This document shows, piece after piece, positions 1 through 5,866 of a DNA stretch of 8,307 nt. The position numbers and the translations under genes are program-made. The notes beneath the pieces were generated by a model that saw only the letters and a list, made by a program, of their open reading frames with translations, made no database searches and was not told where the DNA came from. The stretch comes from Bacillota bacterium (lineage in GTDB: Bacteria; Bacillota; Clostridia; Clostridiales; Clostridiaceae). The stretch lies in the NCBI GenBank assembly GCA_023451395.1, contig JAEXZL010000159.1:1-8307 (forward strand), read 5' to 3'. Position 1 is the first letter of the stretch; every line of letters starts with the position of its first letter.

Positions 1-644
1 AGACACCCCTTTCATCAATGATTATCTATAATGATTTGCTTCTCCATAAGGATTTAAGTGATGAGCAGAGAAAAACTTTTTTGATTAACAATCAGACACA
101 GCTAAATAGAATGGATTGGCTTATAAAGAGTTTATTAAAGCTAGCTAGACTTGATGCTAGAGCTATAGAGTTTAATTTTGAAAGGCTAAGCCTCAAGGAA
201 ACACTAGAGGAAACGGTGGAGGTCTTGGAAGCAAAGGCTGCGGAGAAGGAGATTAGCATATCGATACAAGGCAAGGAAGATGTGTTTTTAAACCAGGATA
301 GACCATGGCTTCAGGAGGCTCTTCTTAACGTAATAAAAAATGCTATTGAACATAATAAGGATAATGGAAGGGTAACTATTACCTTAGAAGAAAACCCCCT
401 TTTTAAAAGAATACTTATTGAAGATAGTGGTGAAGGTATAAGTGAGGAGGATTTGCCCAATATCTTCAAGCGCTTCTACAAGGCTAAAGGAGGAAATAGT
501 GATTCAATAGGAATAGGTCTGGCTCTTTCTAAGGCAATAATTGAAGCTCATAAGGGTATTATTGAAGCAAGAAGTGCACCAGGTGAAGGTACAACATTCA
601 TAATAACCTTTTTGAAGGATTATAAAAAGGATTCGGCAGTATAA
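1..644 (+). CDS. Sensor histidine kinase, C-terminal part (5' end outside window)
   Basis: This is the cytoplasmic catalytic end of a two-component sensor kinase, which autophosphorylates on histidine and passes the phosphate to a response regulator. The open frame continues to the window edge: codons from base 3 read T-P-L-S-S before the first ATG at 18, matching the end of an H-box (HE-L-K/R-TPLS). The phospho-accepting His would therefore lie about four codons left of the window, and the ATG at 18 is internal. Counting from that Met, the rest of the dimerisation helices span about 1-50. The ATPase domain follows with an N-box NVIKNAIEHN (104-113), G1 DSGEGI (136-141), F-box IFKRFYKA (149-156) and G2 GIGLALSKAI (165-174). 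No sensor or membrane region is visible, so the signal is unknown. The partner regulator is presumably upstream. The gene ends at TAA 642-644, before a repeat tract and a terminator. Confidence 0.95.
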   Translation, partial: TPLSSMIIYNDLLLHKDLSDEQRKTFLINNQTQLNRMDWLIKSLLKLARLDARAIEFNFERLSLKETLEETVEVLEAKAAEKEISISIQGKEDVFLNQDRPWLQEALLNVIKNAIEHNKDNGRVTITLEENPLFKRILIEDSGEGISEEDLPNIFKRFYKAKGGNSDSIGIGLALSKAIIEAHKGIIEARSAPGEGTTFIITFLKDYKKDSAV

Positions 645-659
645 ATTTTATAATTGAAA

Positions 660-767
660 AATATCATGAAGGATACAATAAAAAATACCATGGAAAATGC
701 CATGAAAAACATCACAAAAAGGACAATGAAAAACATCATAAAAATTGCTATAAAAACACCATGAAAA
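660..767. repeat. Degenerate 12-bp tandem repeat, nine units
   Basis: Nine consecutive 12-base units, phased at 660, 672, 684, 696, 708, 720, 732, 744 and 756, follow a consensus close to AAYAYCATGAAA. The best-preserved part is a 24-bp higher-order repeat: 702-719 and 726-743 match at 17 of 18 bases. Because 12 is a multiple of three, one frame stays open from ATG 666 to TGA 762-764 (32 residues, rich in Lys, Asn, Met and Ile). It has no Shine-Dalgarno site, so I do not call it a gene. That frame is the same as the kinase frame but is separated from it by stops at 642 and 651. The tract may be a slippage-generated minisatellite or decayed coding sequence; its function is unknown. Confidence 0.8.
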
Positions 768-783
768 CTTTTGTTTATACTAT

Positions 784-834
784 AAAAAAAGCCTGGCAAG
801 GAAGAAGTTATTCTTCCTTATCAGGTATTTTTTA
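784..834. terminator. Bidirectional intrinsic terminator between convergent genes
   Basis: An inner stem AAGGAAGAA / TTCTTCCTT closes on a GTTA loop. After one mismatch the outer arm continues with GCCTGG pairing to the strand ending CAGGT (stem about 791-826). Seven A residues (784-790) lie on the left and six T residues (828-833) on the right, so the hairpin has a U-tract in both directions. It sits between the plus-strand kinase gene and the minus-strand methyltransferase gene, whose stop codon overlaps the right T-tract. It probably serves both. Confidence 0.85.
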
Positions 835-1650
835 TTCCTTAGTAGCCGTGAGTGTAAAGGTCTTTGGTATTCCTTTATCGAATACCTCAGAAGAAAAATT
901 AGGTTCTTCCTTAAGAACTCTAATTCTAAGGCCTGATGAGGCTGCTGCTGTAATTATTTCACCTAGGTTCCACTGACGAAGCATAACCTTTTCCATTGGA
1001 GTATCCTTCAAGGAATATTTTGAATAGGCAACGTCCTTTTCTTTTAGAGAGGTATCAATAAAATCTCCCGTAACGTTGTGCTTTCTGATTTTTGCAGTGG
1101 AGCCTTTAGAGCTTATTAGCTTTGTAGACACAGGATGGAAATCTCTTAGAATAAAAAGCCCATCCTTTTTTAGAAGCTTATAGATAACTTCCATAAAGGG
1201 AGATAAATCTGTAAAGTAATGAATAATTCCCATTTCTGCAAATACTATGTCAAAGCTTCCCCAAAGGGTAGCATCTTCAAGCTTAAGAACGTCAGATAAT
1301 ATGTAGTTTATATTTACTCCACCAGCCTCTGCTAGCTCCAGGGCATACCTTTTGTTTTCTGCAGAAAAATCCACCACGGTAACCTCACCCCCCAAAAGGG
1401 ATAGAGCCACAGCTTTAGTTCCGTTAGAACCCATGATATTCATAATCTTTTTATCTTTAACATCTCCAAGATAATCAGAAAGGACAGAAAGCTGCTTTAA
1501 GGGGTCCTTTTGTATTTTTAGTACTGCCTTTTCCGGTACTCCAAATCTATTAATCCAGGCACTATAGGTATCGCTGTTCCAGGAAGCTTCATTTGTATCT
1601 ATAGAAGCTGACTTATTATCTTCTTGACATTGATATGAGTTTTCCAGCAT
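832..1650 (-). CDS. Class I SAM-dependent methyltransferase
   Basis: This 272-residue soluble protein has a Rossmann-type methyltransferase core. Motif I is KIMNIMGSNGTKA (68-80), a GSNG variant of the usual GxGxG loop that binds S-adenosylmethionine. The acidic end of strand 2 is TVVDFS (91-96). An SDVLKL segment (119-124) contributes to the adenine pocket, FDIVFAEMGIIHYF (133-146) matches motif IV, and LLKKDGLFILRDFHP (159-173) matches post-motif strands. The N-terminal WNSDTYSAWINRFG stretch (24-37) is, from memory, typical of a conserved Firmicute group of uncharacterised methyltransferases. The substrate cannot be read from sequence; a small molecule is more likely than nucleic acid because no RNA- or DNA-binding extension is present. 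The start ATG at 1648-1650 has an AAAGGAGG site (1658-1665) seven bases away. The gene lies downstream of msrA on the same strand, with a hairpin in the 87-bp gap. Confidence 0.88.
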   Translation of the reverse strand: MLENSYQCQEDNKSASIDTNEASWNSDTYSAWINRFGVPEKAVLKIQKDPLKQLSVLSDYLGDVKDKKIMNIMGSNGTKAVALSLLGGEVTVVDFSAENKRYALELAEAGGVNINYILSDVLKLEDATLWGSFDIVFAEMGIIHYFTDLSPFMEVIYKLLKKDGLFILRDFHPVSTKLISSKGSTAKIRKHNVTGDFIDTSLKEKDVAYSKYSLKDTPMEKVMLRQWNLGEIITAAASSGLRIRVLKEEPNFSSEVFDKGIPKTFTLTATKE

Positions 1651-1682
1651 AGGAATTCCTCCTTTAAGAATAATTCACGTAG

Positions 1683-1720
1683 AAAAGAGCACTGTTCTTA
1701 TGAAGACAATGCTCCTTTTT
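1683..1720 (-). terminator. Imperfect hairpin, probable weak terminator or attenuator after msrA
   Basis: GAGCA at 1687-1691 pairs with TGCTC at 1710-1714. After one mismatch TGTT pairs with GACA (one wobble), giving a roughly 10-pair stem with two mismatches. Short A and T tracts flank both sides (AAAA 1683-1686, TTTTT 1716-1720). On the minus strand the U-tract is only about four bases, so termination may be partial. Only about 30 bases separate it from the methyltransferase start, and I see no convincing promoter there, so that gene may depend on readthrough. Confidence 0.5.
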
Positions 1721-1737
1721 AAATACCCGACAAATTT

Positions 1738-2211
1738 TCAATCCAGTTTTATATGACAGTAACCACCGGGGTTTTTCTTAAGATATTTTTGATGGTATTC
1801 CTCAGCTTTATAGAAGTTTTTTAGAGGCATAACCTCAGTTACAATAGGGGATGAATATTTTTTCTGCTCAAGGCTTTTGCTTTCTGAAAGTACCTTTTCA
1901 TCTTCTTCTTCAAGGAAATATAACCCTGTTCTGTATTGGCTTCCAATGTCAGGGCCCTGTCTATTCATAACTGTTGGATCTACAATTCCCCAATATTCTT
2001 CTATAAGCTTGGTTAAGGGAAGCATATCAGGATCATATTTTACATAAACAGCTTCAGCAAATCCAGTATTTTTTCTACATACCTCTTCATAGGTTGGATT
2101 TTGTGTGTTACCATTTGCATAGCCAACCTCTGTTTCTATAACACCAGGGATTCTAGATAGGAATTCTTCAACTCCCCAAAAACACCCTCCTGCAAGGACC
2201 AATTCTTTCAT
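1738..2211 (-). CDS. msrA: Peptide-methionine (S)-S-oxide reductase MsrA
   Basis: MsrA reduces the S-epimer of methionine sulfoxide in oxidised proteins and free methionine, using thioredoxin or similar as reductant in the cytoplasm. The 157-residue protein opens with the hallmark GGCFWGVEE, placing the catalytic Cys at residue 10. Further family signatures are VGYANGNTQNPTYEEV, TGFAEAV, VDPTVMNRQGPDIGSQYRTG (split by short spacers), an EEYHQKYL segment near the end, and a C-terminal GGYCHIK whose Cys152 is a candidate resolving cysteine. Length is normal for short bacterial MsrA; there is no fused MsrB domain. I start at ATG 2209-2211, because a GAGGTGAT Shine-Dalgarno lies at 2216-2223. A GTG three codons earlier (2218-2220) sits inside that site. 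The gene lies between plsC upstream and the methyltransferase downstream, all on the minus strand. Confidence 0.96.
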   Translation of the reverse strand: MKELVLAGGCFWGVEEFLSRIPGVIETEVGYANGNTQNPTYEEVCRKNTGFAEAVYVKYDPDMLPLTKLIEEYWGIVDPTVMNRQGPDIGSQYRTGLYFLEEEDEKVLSESKSLEQKKYSSPIVTEVMPLKNFYKAEEYHQKYLKKNPGGYCHIKLD

Positions 2212-2215
2212 AGTA

Positions 2216-2223
2216 ATCACCTC
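2216..2223 (-). promoter_or_regulatory. Ribosome binding site deciding the msrA start
   Basis: On the minus strand this reads GAGGTGAT, an eight-base match to the anti-Shine-Dalgarno complement. GAGG is eight bases from ATG 2209-2211. The competing GTG start at 2218-2220 is part of this site, so it is unlikely to be used. Confidence 0.8.
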
Positions 2224-2341
2224 AGTAAAAATTAGTTTGATATCCTATAATACTATAATATAAAAGGATAAAAAACTATAAAAATGTAAATTTCACTTAT
2301 TTGTAACAAACTATATAAAAGAAGCCAGTTAAGTAAAAGAA

Positions 2342-3055
2342 TTATAGCTTACTTCCAATTATAGACTTTACCTTTTCAGGAAGATTGGAAAGCTCTTCCT
2401 TAGAAAGATCCGCTGTAGGAATCTCAGGGTGAATAAAGATTTCTACCATATCAGGCTTTATTTTGTTTCCGTTAGCTTCCATGAGCTTGTAGGAGCCTTT
2501 TATGGTTACAGGAATTATTGGGACCTTTGCCTTAGTGGCTAGCTTAAAGCTTCCAGCTTTGAATTCACCCATTTCATCCCCTTTGCTTCTAGTGCCTTCA
2601 GGGAATATAACCATAGTGTGCCCTTCTTTGAGATTTCTAACTCCTAAGGCTATAGCCTCAGCGCTTTTTCTTAAATTGCTCCTATCCATGAAGACACAGT
2701 GGATAAATTCCATCCAAGTTCTAAGTATAGGGATCTTCTTCATTTCTAGCTTAGCTATATAACCCTTTGCTACTGGAATATGGCTCATAAAGAGTGCAAT
2801 GTCAAAGTTACCCTGATGATTAGACATAAAAAGCACTGTCTCTTCCTTAGGAAGATTCTCTTCTCCATAAACTTTTATGGTGGCACCGCTCATTTTTACC
2901 TGTGCTTTTGCCCAATCTGAAGTTGTTTTATTAATATACTCTTCTGCCTCTTCTAACCTTCCCTTTGCCTTTAACCTTTTTACTTTACTGATCTTTGGCA
3001 ATGTTCCTATTAGGCTTAAAGTAAAGTGGCCAAACCATATGATTGTTCTAAACAT
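2342..3055 (-). CDS. 1-acyl-sn-glycerol-3-phosphate acyltransferase (PlsC family)
   Basis: Members of this family transfer an acyl chain to lysophosphatidic acid, making phosphatidic acid for membrane phospholipids at the inner membrane face. With the start chosen here the protein has 237 residues. An N-terminal hydrophobic stretch (about 3-19) probably anchors it. Motif I is SNHQGNFD (78-85), giving the catalytic HX4D pair His80 and Asp85. A motif II-like FMDRSN follows (122-127), motif III is FPEGTRS (151-157), and motif IV is VPIIPVTIKGS (178-188). All catalytic motifs look intact. ATG 3053-3055 is preferred because GGAGG (3062-3066) lies six bases from it; the ATG at 3071-3073 would add six residues but has no such site. 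The protein could act on a different lysophospholipid, since the family is broad. It is first of three minus-strand genes, 130 bp before msrA. Confidence 0.92.
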   Translation of the reverse strand: MFRTIIWFGHFTLSLIGTLPKISKVKRLKAKGRLEEAEEYINKTTSDWAKAQVKMSGATIKVYGEENLPKEETVLFMSNHQGNFDIALFMSHIPVAKGYIAKLEMKKIPILRTWMEFIHCVFMDRSNLRKSAEAIALGVRNLKEGHTMVIFPEGTRSKGDEMGEFKAGSFKLATKAKVPIIPVTIKGSYKLMEANGNKIKPDMVEIFIHPEIPTADLSKEELSNLPEKVKSIIGSKL

Positions 3056-3061
3056 ACCTTT

Positions 3062-3066
3062 CCTCC
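3062..3066 (-). promoter_or_regulatory. Ribosome binding site deciding the plsC-like start
   Basis: The minus strand reads GGAGG here, followed by six bases and then ATG at 3053-3055. It lies downstream of the earlier in-frame ATG (3071-3073), so that ATG cannot use it. The shorter protein is the better call. Confidence 0.8.
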
Positions 3067-3155
3067 GTATCATTCATAGCTGCATCATTTAAATTGCTAC
3101 AGCAGGATGCTTTATTTCAAAATGTACATGCCCTCATGGGAATGGACCTCTATAA

Positions 3156-3184
3156 ATTATAGTACAAACTGAGGAATTATTAAA
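3156..3184 (-). promoter_or_regulatory. Candidate promoter for the plsC-like gene
   Basis: On the minus strand a perfect -10 TATAAT (3156-3161) is preceded by a 17-base spacer and a weak -35, TTTAAT (3179-3184). The inferred transcript leader would be about 95 bases. An imperfect inverted repeat, GAGCCCTAT / ATAGGCTC (3185-3193 and 3203-3210, one bulged base), lies just upstream of the -35 and could be a regulator site. Confidence 0.45.
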
Positions 3185-3262
3185 GAGCCCTATTATGTAT
3201 AGATAGGCTCAAAGGATATTGCTTAATAAAAAGTTTTTTTTTGAAGGTAATAAAAAAATACC

Positions 3263-3291
3263 TTTACAAAGCTTTTTAGGTGTTATATAGT
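3263..3291 (+). promoter_or_regulatory. Sigma-A-type promoter of the GntR/ABC operon
   Basis: The -35 TTTACA (3263-3268) and -10 TATAGT (3286-3291) are separated by exactly 17 bases, each one base from consensus. An A-tract at 3252-3258 upstream could act as an UP-like element. Transcription would begin near 3298, about 70 bases before the GntR start. Confidence 0.7.
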
Positions 3292-3302
3292 TAGTTATAT
3301 AA
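3282..3302. promoter_or_regulatory. Inverted repeat over the -10, probable GntR operator
   Basis: TTATATA (3283-3289) and TATATAA (3296-3302) form a perfect 7-6-7 inverted repeat that spans the -10 box. The same bases also give a direct repeat of GTTATATA (3282-3289 and 3294-3301). A dimeric repressor bound here would block RNA polymerase, and the first gene of the operon encodes such a regulator, so autorepression is the natural inference. A second, weaker inverted repeat, CTAAAT-N6-ATTTAG (3329-3346), lies in the leader. The low-complexity AT content means chance cannot be excluded. Confidence 0.5.
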
Positions 3303-3368
3303 GTAATGAACCAATTAACTCTTAAATGCTAAATATATTAATTTAGGTATGGAGTCCTAGGAGGTGAA

Positions 3369-3743
3369 ATGGTGATACTTGATTTAAATTCTAGTAAATC
3401 CATTTATATTCAAATTGCAGAAGCTATAGAAAATGATATACTATCCGGTAAATTGCTAGAGGGGGAGCAGGCACCCTCCACAAACCAATTTGCAGCAGTA
3501 TATAAAATCAATCCAGCCACAGCAGGAAAAGGATTAAATATATTGGTAGAAGAAGGCATACTTTTTAAGAAGAGAGGGTTAGGCATGTTTGTTAATGAAG
3601 GAGCAAGAAAGTCCATATTAATTAAGAGGCAGCAAAGCTTTCTGAATGAAGTTATCCCTGAGCTGATTAAAGAAGCAGAAAGACTGGAGCTTTCCAAAAA
3701 TGAAGTGATTAAAATTATAGAGAAGTATAAAGGGGGAGAATAA
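3369..3743 (+). CDS. GntR-family transcriptional regulator, YtrA subfamily
   Basis: The 124-residue protein has an N-terminal winged helix-turn-helix (about 10-77): SIYIQIAEAIENDILSGKL is the first helix region, PSTNQFAAVYKINPATAGKGLNIL contains the recognition part (split at 36-59), and the wing is GILFKKRGLGMFV (63-75). After it comes only a short helical tail (about 85-120) rather than a full effector domain. This short form and its position beside an ABC transporter are hallmarks of the YtrA subfamily, whose members typically repress their own operon and respond to cell-envelope stress or antimicrobial peptides in the cases studied. Translation starts at ATG 3369 behind an AGGAGGTG site (3359-3366). 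The ABC ATPase gene begins one base after its stop, so the two are co-transcribed. The inducer is not readable from the sequence. Confidence 0.92.
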   Translation: MVILDLNSSKSIYIQIAEAIENDILSGKLLEGEQAPSTNQFAAVYKINPATAGKGLNILVEEGILFKKRGLGMFVNEGARKSILIKRQQSFLNEVIPELIKEAERLELSKNEVIKIIEKYKGGE

Positions 3744-3744
3744 C

Positions 3745-4614
3745 ATGACTTCAGCATTAGAGTGTAGAGGCTTAAGCAAGAGCTTTGGAAAGCTCAAGGC
3801 TGTAAACAATCTAAGCTTTTCCTTAGAAGAAAACAAGATATATGCCCTTCTTGGAAGAAACGGAGCGGGGAAAACTACTCTTTTAAGGATGATAAGCAGT
3901 GAATTGTTAAGAGATAGTGGGAATATTGAGGTTTACGGTGAGGAGGTTTTTGAAAATACAGGTGCTCTAGAGAAAATCTGCTTTGTAAAGGAAAAGGCAT
4001 ATCCTGATGGGGATAAAAAGGTTAGAGATATTTTTAAGATAGCATCTGTGCTTTATAAAAACTGGGACGAAGCTTTTAAAAATCAGCTATTGGATGTCTT
4101 TGAAATAAAATTGAATAAGCCCTATAGCAGTCTTTCTAGGGGAGGGCAGTCCATGGTGGGTCTTATAATCGGTCTTGCTTCTAGGGCGGAGATAACAATA
4201 TTTGATGAACCGGTTTTAGGCTTAGATGCAGCGGTAAGAGAGGACTTCTATAGAATATTACTTAAAGATTATGAGGATAATCCAAGAACTATTATAATCT
4301 CTACTCACCTGATAGAGGAAAGCAGCACTATATTTGAAGAGGTAGTAATTATTAATGATGGAGAATTAATGCTGAAAAACTCAGTGGAGGAGCTTCTTAG
4401 AAAGGCATACTTCATAAGTGGCAGAAGGGACGAAATAGAAGGAGCAATTGAAGGATTGAGATTAATCCATGAGGAAGCTTTTGGAGGGACAACAATTTTT
4501 GGAGTCTTTGGTGATATGACTGAAGGACAAAGGCAATATTTTATAGAGAGGAATATTGATATAAGTCCAATGCCGCTACAGAAGCTTTTTGTTTATATAA
4601 CAAAGAAAGCATAG
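3745..4614 (+). CDS. ABC transporter ATP-binding protein
   Basis: This 289-residue nucleotide-binding subunit would hydrolyse ATP to drive the permease encoded next to it. Walker A is GRNGAGKTT (37-45), the signature is SLSRGGQ (128-134), Walker B is ITIFDEP (150-156) with Glu155 as the expected catalytic base, the D-loop is GLDA (159-162) and the switch His is His188 in ISTHLIEE. Two departures are visible: Arg replaces the first Gly of the usual LSGGQ, and no Gln stands at the Q-loop, where the sequence is CFVKEKAYPDG (79-89). The final 70 residues form a C-terminal extension ending in MPLQKLFVYITKK, a layout common in YtrB-like export ATPases. The start follows an AGGGGGAG site that overlaps the end of the regulator gene. 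Export is inferred because no substrate-binding protein is encoded nearby. Confidence 0.95.
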   Translation: MTSALECRGLSKSFGKLKAVNNLSFSLEENKIYALLGRNGAGKTTLLRMISSELLRDSGNIEVYGEEVFENTGALEKICFVKEKAYPDGDKKVRDIFKIASVLYKNWDEAFKNQLLDVFEIKLNKPYSSLSRGGQSMVGLIIGLASRAEITIFDEPVLGLDAAVREDFYRILLKDYEDNPRTIIISTHLIEESSTIFEEVVIINDGELMLKNSVEELLRKAYFISGRRDEIEGAIEGLRLIHEEAFGGTTIFGVFGDMTEGQRQYFIERNIDISPMPLQKLFVYITKKA

Positions 4615-4632
4615 CTAAAGGAGGAGAAAATT

Positions 4633-5373
4633 ATGGAAGGCTTAAAAAGACAGCTTAGATTTCAAATGTTAGATGGTAAAAAGTCATTTATAGCTTTTTG
4701 GTCTATATTGCTATTATCAAACGTTCTATTTTATATTTTAAATTCATCGGTTAATGTAAATATTGGGTTTTCTGAGAGCATTAGCTCTTCCCCAGGCATT
4801 GATACGGTTCGTATAAGCGTTGCTGCTTCTAATATAATAGCTATAAATATTTTTATAATTGTTTATTCCATGGTTATGTATTATGAAAGCTTCCCTGCAG
4901 CAATTGGATTTTCTTCAACTAGATGGGATTTTTATAGAGGAGCAGTAATTCATAATGCTATACTTGCCTTTGCTATGGCACTAATTCAGGGAACGCTCAT
5001 GAAATTAGATGGATACTTTATTAATCTTATAGGCAAAAACCCTATATATAAACAGCTTATCTTTGATGTTAAAGAAGACAATATACTTTATATTATTTTT
5101 ATGCTTACTGTGATTTTTATGGTCGTATGCTCAATTTTTAATCTTTTAGGAGCAGCCCTTTATAGATTCACCTGGAAGCTATGGATTGTTATAGGTGCTT
5201 GTTTTTTAGTGATTGGGAATTTTGCTAGTATTGGAGGAGTAGTATCTAGGATTAGAATGTTTATCTTTAATTTCGATATTGTACCATTATATGTTTTGAA
5301 GCAGCTTGCCTTTACAGTAGTACTTTATATTTTGGCTTATCTTCTAATTAGAAGAATCAGCATAAGAAAATAA
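4633..5373 (+). CDS. ABC transporter permease-like membrane protein
   Basis: The 246-residue product is very hydrophobic, with about six predicted membrane segments (roughly 18-38, 64-85, 106-123, 151-175, 181-203 and 222-240). It begins with a short basic amphipathic stretch (MEGLKRQLRFQMLDGKK), as do many ABC-2-type permeases, and ends in a basic tail RRISIRK. There is no recognisable catalytic motif. Its place 18 bases after the ATPase gene, with its own AAAGGAGG site (4617-4624), makes it the likely membrane partner; such permeases usually form homo- or heterodimers. A long loop between segments 3 and 4 (about 124-150) is predicted. I assign function from operon context and topology, not from a conserved motif, and the transported substrate is unknown. 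Confidence 0.82.
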   Translation: MEGLKRQLRFQMLDGKKSFIAFWSILLLSNVLFYILNSSVNVNIGFSESISSSPGIDTVRISVAASNIIAINIFIIVYSMVMYYESFPAAIGFSSTRWDFYRGAVIHNAILAFAMALIQGTLMKLDGYFINLIGKNPIYKQLIFDVKEDNILYIIFMLTVIFMVVCSIFNLLGAALYRFTWKLWIVIGACFLVIGNFASIGGVVSRIRMFIFNFDIVPLYVLKQLAFTVVLYILAYLLIRRISIRK

Positions 5374-5407
5374 CAAAGTGTAAAAGGGTAAATTAGGAGG
5401 AATAATA

Positions 5408-5629
5408 ATGAAAAGTAAGTTTTTAAACAAAAGTATATTTGCATTAAGCCTTATTTGCTTATTAATATCACTTAAATTATTTTGGAATATGGGAGTATAT
5501 GTTGATGAGTTCAATACTTCTCCAGGTATAGTTTTAGGTGGGGAGTTCTGGAATTATATGAATTGGCTGAGGTTGGGAATTACTGCACTAATGTGTGTGC
5601 TCACAGGAGTTAATATATTCAGAAAGTAA
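5408..5629 (+). CDS. Small two-helix membrane protein, last gene of the ABC operon
   Basis: I do not recognise this 73-residue protein. It shows two hydrophobic helices (about 9-28 and 52-70) flanked by basic residues (MKSKFLNK at the start, FRK at the end). The intervening loop, GVYVDEFNTSPGIVLGGEFW, is acidic and aromatic; both termini probably face the cytoplasm by the positive-inside rule, placing the loop outside. It follows the permease by 34 bases, has a clear AGGAGG site (5395-5400) seven bases from its ATG, and is the last gene before the operon's terminator. It is therefore a plausible accessory or stabilising subunit of the transporter, or a small envelope-stress protein. That role is inference from position alone. 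Confidence 0.8.
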   Translation: MKSKFLNKSIFALSLICLLISLKLFWNMGVYVDEFNTSPGIVLGGEFWNYMNWLRLGITALMCVLTGVNIFRK

Positions 5630-5671
5630 GAAGCAATAAAAAAATAGTTAAGGTAAGATAGAGGTTATAAT

Positions 5672-5720
5672 AAGGAATGTAGGAGTGCAAAAGTGCTGTA
5701 CTTCTATATTCCTTTATTTT
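5672..5720 (+). terminator. Strong intrinsic terminator of the GntR/ABC operon
   Basis: A 15-pair uninterrupted stem (5672-5686 with 5700-5714, two G-T wobbles) begins AAGGAAT and ends ATTCCTT. Three further pairs extend it inward around a seven-base loop. It is followed by TTATTTTAT. It lies 42 bases after the last operon gene and separates this operon from the next transcript. Confidence 0.88.
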
Positions 5721-5742
5721 ATGATAGATTAGTTAATAGAAA

Positions 5743-5774
5743 TTGAAGGATAAGGCAATAATTTATAGTATAAT
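5743..5774 (+). promoter_or_regulatory. Candidate promoter for the cysteine-knuckle gene
   Basis: TTGAAG (5743-5748) resembles a -35. Downstream lie TATAGT (5764-5769) at a 15-base spacer and a perfect TATAAT (5769-5774) at a 20-base spacer. Neither spacing is ideal, but a promoter is expected here, between the terminator and the gene at 5867. Confidence 0.4.
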
Positions 5775-5866
5775 TATTTTAAGAATATACGATAAATAGA
5801 GGAGCAGTAAATAACTAAAATTTTCTGATATTTTTCTGTATAAGTCAGCTTTTAGGAGGATGTTAA

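Noticed and set aside
92..274. Minus-strand 60-residue open frame inside the kinase
   Set aside because: It is antisense to the kinase and is a low-complexity Ser/Leu translation.
654..764. A 32-codon open frame inside the 12-bp repeat
   Set aside because: It has no Shine-Dalgarno site, and its openness follows from the repeat period being a multiple of three with AT-rich units lacking stops.
660..767. Possible CRISPR array
   Set aside because: Units are 12 bp and contiguous, with no unique spacers and no cas genes nearby.
761..976. Plus-strand open frame across the terminator and methyltransferase end
   Set aside because: It runs through a terminator hairpin and is antisense to a clear methyltransferase, with no ribosome binding site.
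2212..2341. A promoter for msrA in the AT-rich gap
   Set aside because: TTTACA and several TAT-rich hexamers occur on the minus strand, but no pair has acceptable spacing, so I did not call one.
2502..3092. Two plus-strand open frames opposite the acyltransferase
   Set aside because: They mirror the coding frame of a gene with intact HX4D and FPEGTR motifs and have no supporting start signals.
3410..3836. Minus-strand open frames opposite the GntR regulator and ATPase start
   Set aside because: They are antisense to well-supported genes and have no family signature or ribosome binding site.
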